From: Streptosporangiaceae bacterium
GTDB taxonomy: Bacteria; Actinomycetota; Actinomycetes; Streptosporangiales; Streptosporangiaceae
Direction of reading: 5' to 3'
Assembly: GCA_030042885.1 (NCBI GenBank)
Contig: JASHYW010000114.1
Location: 1 to 11,036 of the forward strand
Length of the DNA: 11,036 bases
The notes under the pieces were generated by a model that ran no database searches, had not been told where the DNA came from, and saw nothing but the letters and a program-made list of their open reading frames with translations. Positions 5,909 to 11,036 of this stretch are shown here, piece by piece. The number at the start of each line of letters is the position of its first letter. The stretch's first letter is position 1. The position numbers and the translations under genes are program-made.

Positions 5909-8035
5909 GTGCGCCCGGTTACCGATCTGAAGCGTAGGGTCGCGCCGTTCGAGGTTGTCACCGAAATGGTCCCGGCCGGCGATCAGCCGCAGGCCATCGC
6001 GGATATCGAGAAGCGCGTCAAGGCGGGGGAAACCGACATCGTGCTGCTCGGCGCGACCGGGACCGGCAAGACCGCCACGGTGGCGTGGATCGCGGAGCGG
6101 CTGCAGCGTCCGGTGCTGGTCATGCTGCCGAATAAGACCCTCGCCGCCCAGTTTGCCAACGAGCTGCGCGAGATGCTGCCCCACAACGCCGTCGAGTACT
6201 TCGTCTCCTACTACGACTACTACCAGCCCGAGGCGTACGTCCCGCAGACCGATACCTATATCGAGAAGGACTCCTCGATCAACTCCGAGGTGGAACGGCT
6301 CAGGCACTTGGCCACCAACTCGCTGCTGACCAGGCGCGACACCATCGTCGTCTCGTCCGTTTCGTGCATCTACGGACTCGGCACGCCGCAGGAGTACGTG
6401 GACCGGATGCTCACCCTCAAGCTGGGCGACACCATCGAGCGGGACACGCTGCTGCGCAAGCTGGTCGGCATGCAGTACACGCGGAACGACCTGGCCTTCA
6501 CCCGCGGCACCTTCCGGGTCCGCGGCGACACCATCGAGATCATCCCGATGTACGAGGAGCTCGCCGTCCGGATCGAGATGTTCGGCGACGAGATCGAGCG
6601 GCTGATGACGCTGCACCCGCTGACCGGCGAGGTGATCAGCGAGGACACCGAGCTATACGTCTTCCCCGCCTCCCACTACGTGGCCGGGCCGGAGCGGATG
6701 GAGCGTGCGATCGCCGGCATCGAGGCCGAGCTCGCCCAGCGCCTTGCCGAGCTGGAAAAGCAAGGCAAGCTGCTGGAGTCCCAGCGGCTGCGCATGCGCA
6801 CCACCTACGACATCGAGATGATGCGCCAGGTCGGCAGCTGCTCCGGCATCGAGAACTACTCGCGGCACATCGACGGCCGCGAGGCGGGCAGCCCGCCGAA
6901 CACCCTGCTCGACTACTTTCCCGAGGACTTTCTCCTGGTCATCGACGAGTCTCACGTCACCGTGCCGCAGATTGGCGCCATGTACGAGGGCGACGTGTCC
7001 CGCAAGCGGGTCCTGGTCGAGCACGGCTTCCGGCTGCCGAGCGCGATTGACAACCGGCCGTTGACCTGGGATGAGTTCCTCGACCGGATCGGGCAGACGA
7101 TCTACCTGTCCGCCACTCCCGGCCCGTACGAGCTGCAGCGGGTCGGCGGCGACGTGGTCGAGCAGGTGATCCGGCCCACCGGCCTGGTCGACCCCGAGGT
7201 GGTCGTCAAGCCGACCAAGGGCCAGATCGACGACCTGCTGCACGAGATCGGGCAGCGGGCCGAGCGCGGCGAGCGGGTGCTGGTCACCACGCTGACCAAG
7301 CGGATGGCCGAGGACCTGACCGACTACCTGCTCGAGAACGGCGTCCGCGCCAGGTACCTGCACAGCGAGGTCGACACGCTGCGCCGGATCGAGCTGCTCC
7401 GCGAGCTGAGGGTCGGCGAGTACGACGTGCTGGTCGGCATCAACCTGCTCCGGGAGGGCCTCGACCTGCCCGAGGTGTCACTGGTGGCCATTCTCGACGC
7501 GGACAAGGAAGGGTTCCTGCGCTCGGGAACGTCGCTGATCCAGACCATCGGCCGCGCCGCCCGGAACGTATCGGGCCAGGTCCACATGTACGCCGACACG
7601 GTGACGCCGTCGATGCAGCGGGCGATCGACGAGACCAGCCGGCGGCGGGCCAAGCAGGTGGCCTACAACGAGGCGAACGGCATCAACCCGCAGCCGCTGC
7701 GCAAGCGGATCGCGGACATCCTGGACCAGATCGTCCGCGAGGACGCCGACACCGACCAGCTGATCGGCGGCGGCGGCCGGCAGCAGTCACGCGGCAAGTC
7801 GCCGGTGCCCGGCCTGTCGAGCCGGGCCCGCACTGCGGTCCAGGCCGCCGGCCACCCCGAGGCCGGCCCGCCCAGCAGCGCCGCGCGCGGCGAGCTTGTC
7901 GGGCTGATCAGCGAGCTCACCGAGCAGATGCACACGGCCGCCGCCGAGCTGCAGTTCGAAGTCGCGGCCCGCCTCCGCGACGAGATCAGGGACCTCAAGC
8001 ACGAACTGCGCGGCATGCACGCCGCCGGCGTCTGA
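5909..8035 (+). CDS. uvrB: Excinuclease ABC subunit B
   Basis: 708-aa DNA-damage verification helicase of nucleotide excision repair; it is loaded by UvrA and then recruits UvrC for incision. Walker A is GATGTGKT (48-55). The DNA-gripping beta-hairpin begins [12 protein letters not shown] (101-112). The Walker B-type box is DESH (346-349) and helicase motif VI is QTIGRAAR (545-552). After a Gly/Ser/Pro-rich linker (about 620-660) the C-terminal UVR domain (about 665-705, with [14 protein letters not shown]) contacts UvrC. GTG 5909 has AGGAGG (5895-5900) at 8 nt; an in-frame TTG at 5879 has no such site and would add ten atypical residues. Length is normal for actinobacteria. It appears to be transcribed alone from its own promoter and faces the convergent GH13 gene. 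Confidence 0.98.
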   Translation: MRPVTDLKRRVAPFEVVTEMVPAGDQPQAIADIEKRVKAGETDIVLLGATGTGKTATVAWIAERLQRPVLVMLPNKTLAAQFANELREMLPHNAVEYFVSYYDYYQPEAYVPQTDTYIEKDSSINSEVERLRHLATNSLLTRRDTIVVSSVSCIYGLGTPQEYVDRMLTLKLGDTIERDTLLRKLVGMQYTRNDLAFTRGTFRVRGDTIEIIPMYEELAVRIEMFGDEIERLMTLHPLTGEVISEDTELYVFPASHYVAGPERMERAIAGIEAELAQRLAELEKQGKLLESQRLRMRTTYDIEMMRQVGSCSGIENYSRHIDGREAGSPPNTLLDYFPEDFLLVIDESHVTVPQIGAMYEGDVSRKRVLVEHGFRLPSAIDNRPLTWDEFLDRIGQTIYLSATPGPYELQRVGGDVVEQVIRPTGLVDPEVVVKPTKGQIDDLLHEIGQRAERGERVLVTTLTKRMAEDLTDYLLENGVRARYLHSEVDTLRRIELLRELRVGEYDVLVGINLLREGLDLPEVSLVAILDADKEGFLRSGTSLIQTIGRAARNVSGQVHMYADTVTPSMQRAIDETSRRRAKQVAYNEANGINPQPLRKRIADILDQIVREDADTDQLIGGGGRQQSRGKSPVPGLSSRARTAVQAAGHPEAGPPSSAARGELVGLISELTEQMHTAAAELQFEVAARLRDEIRDLKHELRGMHAAGV

Positions 8036-8045
8036 CCGGCCGGCG
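8023..8045. terminator. GC-rich hairpin over the uvrB stop codon (possible bidirectional terminator)
   Basis: CGCCGGC (8023-8029) and GCCGGCG (8039-8045) form a 7-bp stem around a 9-nt loop that contains the end of uvrB. The 25-nt gap between convergent genes leaves little other room for termination. There is no T-run in either direction, so this is only a candidate of the stem-only type often seen in GC-rich actinobacteria. Confidence 0.3.
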
Positions 8046-8060
8046 CACGCTGACCTTCGG

Positions 8061-9539
8061 TTACCGCAGGGCGAGCAGGTGGAACCTCCATGGGTCCAGG
8101 GCCACGAACAGTCCGGCGCCGGCTAGCTCGTCGCCGTCCCGCTCGAACATGTCCTGGCCGAGGATGTCGGTGAGCCGCCAGCTCCGGCCGGGCAGGTCCG
8201 GCCAGGGTAGCGGGACCCGCGCCTGAGCCGGCTGGCCCGACAGGTTGATCACCGCCAGGTGCCGGTCACCGGAACCGTTGCCGGCCCAGGACCACGCGGC
8301 CAGGTTGCGGCAGGACTGGTTGCCGGGCCAGCCCGTGGCCTCCAGCAGCCGCCATTCGCCTGCCCGCACCCGTTGCCCGGCGACGGCGGCCAGCAGGCGT
8401 CGATACCAGCTGGCCAGGTCGGCATCGAGCGGCTCATCCGGGCGGCGGGCCAGGAAGACCGGTAGCCGCACGTGCCGGCCCTCGAACTGCCCCTCGTGCC
8501 ACATGGTCGCGCCGGGCAGCATGGCGATGGCCACGGCCGCTGCCCGCTCGGCGTCGGGGCCAAGGCGGCTGGCGATGCGGGGCTCGTCATGGTTCTCAAG
8601 GAAGCGCAGCAGCCGGGACTGATAGCTCAGGTCAGCACGAAGGTGATCACGGACGGCGGACGCGTCGGCGTCGACGATCCGGTCATAGAGCCGCTTGTCG
8701 TAGCAGAACTCGAAGCCTTGCTGCTGCAACTCCCACTCCATGTCCCAGTACGCTTCGGCGATCATGACCGTGTCCGGGTGCCGGGTGTGCAGTTGACCGA
8801 GCACGGCGGGCCAGAACTCGGCGGCCGGTACGGGCCCGGTCCGGCCGCCCCAGGTCCTGGCGAAAACCTGGTTGGTCATCAGCATCGCCATGTCGCAGCG
8901 GATCCCGTCGCACTGCGCTGCGATGCCCGCCAGGGTGCCGGCCGTGGCCTCGCGCAGTGCCGGGGAGAATGCGTCCAGCTGCACCACATCCGGCCACGGC
9001 GGGAAGTACGGATCGCGGCCGTGGGCCAGCACCTGCCCGGCCACGACCATCCAGCCTCCCGGATCGGCCCTGACGTCGTCTTCATCACCCCGCACGAACA
9101 GCTCTGGGCGGCTGGTCACCCACGGGTGATCGGGCGCCACGTGGTTGGGCACGTAGTCCAGGATCAGCCGTACCCCGCGCGCCCCCAGCGCGGCCCGGGC
9201 CGCGGCCAGCGCGTCCGGGCCGCCGAAGGCCGCATCGACCGTGTAGCGGCGAATGCAGTACGGCGATCCGATGACATCCCCGCGCCGCAGGTCCGGCAGC
9301 GCGGCGGTAAACGACTCCTGGAGTCCGGCATTCGCGTTGGCCAGGGCCAGCCCGGCCGGGCTTCGCTCCCAGACCCCCATCAGCCAGACCGCGTCTACCC
9401 CGGCCGGGGTGACCGCATCCCAGTCGGCGTCCGCCACGTCGGCCAGCGTGACCCGCCGCCCGGCCGTCCGGCTCCGCTCGTTCAGCCACACCGCGGTGTT
9501 GATCTCGTAGATCACCGGCTGATCCGGCCACCCGCTCAT
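8061..9539 (-). CDS. GH13 alpha-amylase-family glycoside hydrolase, cytosolic
   Basis: 492-aa GH13 (alpha/beta)8-barrel enzyme acting on alpha-glucans or related sugars. All four classical regions are intact: LDYVPNH (region I, D128, N132, H133); GIRCDMA (region II, R214 and nucleophile D216); MIAEAYW (region III, acid/base E262); FLENHDEP (region IV, H317, D318). The N-terminus begins directly with the first barrel strand (VIYEINTAVWL) and has no signal peptide, so it acts inside the cell. A beta-sandwich C-domain follows from about residue 400 (HLAVINLSG). ATG 9539 has GGAGGAGGGG on the minus strand (9543-9552). It belongs to a poorly characterised GH13 group (marks VWLMGVWERSPAG, 51-63, and GSPYCIRRY, 91-99), not clearly to trehalose synthase, GlgE or TreZ. 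It stands alone, convergent with uvrB; exact substrate unknown. Confidence 0.9.
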   Translation of the reverse strand: MSGWPDQPVIYEINTAVWLNERSRTAGRRVTLADVADADWDAVTPAGVDAVWLMGVWERSPAGLALANANAGLQESFTAALPDLRRGDVIGSPYCIRRYTVDAAFGGPDALAAARAALGARGVRLILDYVPNHVAPDHPWVTSRPELFVRGDEDDVRADPGGWMVVAGQVLAHGRDPYFPPWPDVVQLDAFSPALREATAGTLAGIAAQCDGIRCDMAMLMTNQVFARTWGGRTGPVPAAEFWPAVLGQLHTRHPDTVMIAEAYWDMEWELQQQGFEFCYDKRLYDRIVDADASAVRDHLRADLSYQSRLLRFLENHDEPRIASRLGPDAERAAAVAIAMLPGATMWHEGQFEGRHVRLPVFLARRPDEPLDADLASWYRRLLAAVAGQRVRAGEWRLLEATGWPGNQSCRNLAAWSWAGNGSGDRHLAVINLSGQPAQARVPLPWPDLPGRSWRLTDILGQDMFERDGDELAGAGLFVALDPWRFHLLALR

Positions 9540-9906
9540 AACCCCTCCTCCGTCGACGCAAGTCTGTCACGGTACCGGCCCCTGGGTCGCGTGCCGTGCC
9601 CGGACTTACAATTTCCGTGGCGTCGATGGGCTTGCTGGTGCGGCCGCTGCTGTTCACGCGGGCTCAGCCGGAATCTCATTCGAGCTGAAGCCCCGGGCTG
9701 ACCGGACGCCCTTGCTGACCCCCAAGAGGCGAGTCCCCCAGGCGCGCGGGATGATAGGACATGAGTCGGCCGGAATGCTGAGCAATACCTTAGTGTTGGC
9801 TCAGGAGTGCGGCCTGGCGGCGTTACGGGCGGGCTGCAACGGGAACGTCCATTCAGCGGGGTGTGGAGAAGGCAGCCGACTAGCCGAGATGCCGGGGGAG
9901 GTGACA
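9540..9906. promoter_or_regulatory. Divergent intergenic region between GH13 gene and membrane protein gene (367 nt)
   Basis: No gene is supported here. On the minus side, the GH13 ribosome binding site is at 9543-9552, and an AT-rich patch TTACAATTT (9606-9614) about 70 nt upstream could carry a -10 for either strand (TACAAT on plus, TTGTAA on minus), without a convincing -35. On the plus side lie the sigma-R-like promoter (9772-9797), a leader of about 100 nt, and the ribosome binding site GGGGGAGG (9894-9901). The plus frame is open from 9712 but reads as non-coding composition. Confidence 0.7.
9772..9797 (+). promoter_or_regulatory. Sigma-R/sigma-H-type ECF promoter, GGAAT-N18-GTT
   Basis: GGAAT (9772-9776) and GTT (9795-9797) are separated by exactly 18 nt, the consensus spacing of promoters used by the thiol-oxidative-stress sigma factor (sigma-R of Streptomyces, SigH of mycobacteria and corynebacteria). 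Transcription would begin near 9805, giving a leader of about 100 nt for the membrane protein gene and, through it, pyrG. The match is exact, but a short pattern like this can occur by chance. Confidence 0.5.
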
Positions 9907-10884
9907 ATGCTAGTCAGCCTCATCGCGGCGGTTGTCGCGGCGGTGTTCTACGGCGTTGCTTCGGTGATGCAGGCCATCGCCGTGCGCGCGGCCAGCCACC
10001 GCGACCCGGACGAAACGTCCGCAGGCGTCGATCCGGGACTCGTGGTGCGGATGCTGCACCAGTGGCGGTTCTTGGTCAGCATCTGCCTCGACGCGCTGGG
10101 ATTCGTTGCCCAGCTCGTGGCCCTGCAGCGGCTTCCCATTTTCGCCGTCCAGGCCTTTGTCGCCTCGAACCTCGCGGTGACGGCGGTGGTCGCCTGCTGG
10201 CTGATCGGCGTGACCCTGTCCTGGCGCGAGTGGGCGGCGGTCCTCGGCGTGGTGCTCGGCGTCGGCCTGCTCGGCTCCTCGGCGGGCGCCCAGGGCGCCG
10301 CGCAGGTGGGCGCGGTGTTCAAGCTCGCGCTGATCGTGGCCGTGGCGGGCCTGGCCGTGATCGGCCTGTCCGCGGCCAAGCTCAACGAGCCGTACCGGAC
10401 CACGGCGCTCGGCCTCACGGCCGGCTTCGGTTTCGGGGTGCTCAGCATCGCCGCCCGCGTCCTGGACGGCTTCGGGCCTGTTCAGCTCGCCCGCGACCCG
10501 GCCACCTACGCGATCATCGCGGCCGGGATCATCTCGTTCATGTTCTACGCCACCGCCCTGGAAGGCGGCAGCGTGACCGTCGCCACCGCCGGCGTGGTGC
10601 TGGCCGAGACCATTCCGCCCGCCATCATCGGGGTCATCTTCCTCGGCGACCAGACCCGCCCCGGGCTGGCGGGCGTCGCCTGGGGAGGGTTCTTCCTCGC
10701 CGTCGCCTCCGCCGTCATGCTGGCCAGATTCGGCGAGGCGCACCACACGGAAGATGTCGCGATGGCCGACGCGGTGGCGCATCGCCAAGCAAATGCCGGG
10801 CCGGCCGCCGCCGAACTGTTATCCTGGTGGCCCGTGGACCTGCAGCTTTTCCTTGTCCTACCGGAAACCACGGGAGTCTCATAG
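9907..10884 (+). CDS. Multi-pass membrane protein of the DMT / NIPA-like transporter superfamily
   Basis: 325-aa inner-membrane protein with about nine hydrophobic segments (roughly 3-22, 55-73, 78-101, 109-124, 138-156, 166-185, 199-217, 224-245, 256-273). The repeated short-helix pattern and motifs such as [14 protein letters not shown] (14-27), [19 protein letters not shown] (230-248) and the final helix ending MLARFGE are typical of actinobacterial drug/metabolite-type permeases related to NIPA magnesium transporters. Substrate cannot be told. ATG 9907 has GGAGG (9897-9901) at 5 nt; the open frame further upstream (to 9712) lacks hydrophobic segments. After the last helix a tail of about 50 residues has weaker third-position GC and one TTA leucine codon (10819-10821), so this part may double as pyrG leader. 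The stop overlaps the pyrG GTG by one base. Confidence 0.82.
   Translation: MLVSLIAAVVAAVFYGVASVMQAIAVRAASHRDPDETSAGVDPGLVVRMLHQWRFLVSICLDALGFVAQLVALQRLPIFAVQAFVASNLAVTAVVACWLIGVTLSWREWAAVLGVVLGVGLLGSSAGAQGAAQVGAVFKLALIVAVAGLAVIGLSAAKLNEPYRTTALGLTAGFGFGVLSIAARVLDGFGPVQLARDPATYAIIAAGIISFMFYATALEGGSVTVATAGVVLAETIPPAIIGVIFLGDQTRPGLAGVAWGGFFLAVASAVMLARFGEAHHTEDVAMADAVAHRQANAGPAAAELLSWWPVDLQLFLVLPETTGVS
10831..10876 (+). promoter_or_regulatory. Hairpin covering the pyrG ribosome binding site
   Basis: CCCGTGG (10831-10837) pairs with CCACGGG (10868-10874), and TTTCC (10848-10852) pairs with GGAAA (10863-10867). The two 3' arms are contiguous, so the fold is a 12-bp stem with a 10-nt bulge on the 5' side and a 10-nt loop. 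The 3' arm includes GGG of the pyrG Shine-Dalgarno GGGAG (10872-10876). Folding would hide that site; a ribosome translating the end of the membrane protein gene would open it. Regulation is inference, pairing is seen. Confidence 0.45.
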
Positions 10885-11036
10885 TGGCCGCATCATCACT
10901 TCATCCACGGCCGATACAAACCAGACACCTCTTCGTCACCGGGGGAGTCGCCTCCAGCCTCGGCAAGGGACTGACCGCGTCCAGCCTGGGCCGCCTGCTC
11001 AAGCTCAGAGGCCTGCGAGTCACCATGCAGAAGCTC
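10884..11036 (+). CDS. pyrG: CTP synthase, N-terminal part (cut by window end)
   Basis: The first 51 codons of CTP synthase, which aminates UTP to CTP using ATP and glutamine. The amidoligase-domain P-loop region [16 protein letters not shown] (15-30) and the following SSLGRLL...[10 protein letters not shown] are diagnostic of the family. The start is GTG 10884, with GGGAG (10872-10876) at 7 nt, overlapping the upstream stop (TAGTG). The protein begins with about 13 residues (basic, Ser/Pro) before the conserved RHLFVTGG, slightly longer than many homologues. The remainder of the protein lies beyond the window. Co-transcription with the membrane protein gene is likely; an own promoter inside the end of that gene is possible but I see no clear one. 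Confidence 0.95.
   Translation, partial: MAASSLHPRPIQTRHLFVTGGVASSLGKGLTASSLGRLLKLRGLRVTMQKL

Noticed and set aside
9606..9614. TACAAT as a housekeeping -10 for the membrane protein gene
   Set aside because: No -35 is visible at 16-19 nt and the site lies about 300 nt upstream of the start codon; it may instead belong to the GH13 promoter zone.
8472..9701. 409-codon plus-strand frame opposite the GH13 gene
   Set aside because: The minus strand has all four GH13 catalytic regions and a good ribosome binding site; the plus frame has no recognisable domain and is composition-driven.
9712..9906. 65-residue N-terminal extension of the membrane protein
   Set aside because: No hydrophobic segment or family match; it would also start upstream of the likely promoter at 9772-9797. 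ATG 9907 has a strong ribosome binding site and opens directly into the first helix.

Overview
The window is a GC-rich, mostly plus-strand stretch of an actinobacterial chromosome. The evidence is strong G/C bias at third codon positions, several GTG starts with purine-rich ribosome binding sites, a coaE-uvrB neighbourhood common in Actinobacteria, and an actinobacterial-style linker before the C-terminal UVR domain of UvrB. I cannot name the genus.

Layout. (1) 95-4943: a tightly packed catabolic operon. It encodes two paralogous FAH/MhpD-fold enzymes, a 2-oxopent-4-enoate hydratase-like protein and a 4-oxalocrotonate decarboxylase-like protein, which are the usual partner pair of the meta-cleavage lower pathway. 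They are followed by a 2-oxo acid dehydrogenase E1 alpha, E1 beta and E2 (lipoyl acyltransferase). The genes overlap by 1, 11 and 4 nt or lie within 17 nt of each other. (2) 4957-5568: coaE, 13 nt after the E2 stop, so probably co-transcribed with the operon. (3) 5569-5908: a 340-nt non-coding stretch with a repeat cluster, hairpins, a palindrome and a candidate promoter. (4) 5909-8035: uvrB, complete. (5) 8061-9539, minus strand: a cytosolic GH13 alpha-amylase-family enzyme, convergent with uvrB. (6) 9540-9906: a divergent promoter region with a textbook sigma-R/sigma-H type promoter (GGAAT-N18-GTT). (7) 9907-10884: a DMT/NIPA-like membrane protein. (8) 10884-11036: the first 51 codons of pyrG (CTP synthase), coupled by a TAGTG stop/start overlap and preceded by a hairpin that would cover its ribosome binding site.

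How the genes work together. The hydratase and decarboxylase would turn a ring-cleavage product into 2-oxopent-4-enoate and then 4-hydroxy-2-oxovalerate. The E1/E2 genes would turn a 2-oxo acid into an acyl-CoA, either pyruvate made further down the pathway or, as a speculative alternative, the hydratase product itself. CoaE makes the CoA these steps use. No E3, aldolase or acylating aldehyde dehydrogenase lies in the window. The most interesting leads are the operon composition, the possible SD-masking hairpin before pyrG, and two sigma-R-like promoter matches. I found no RNA genes, CRISPR arrays, insertion sequences or phage genes.
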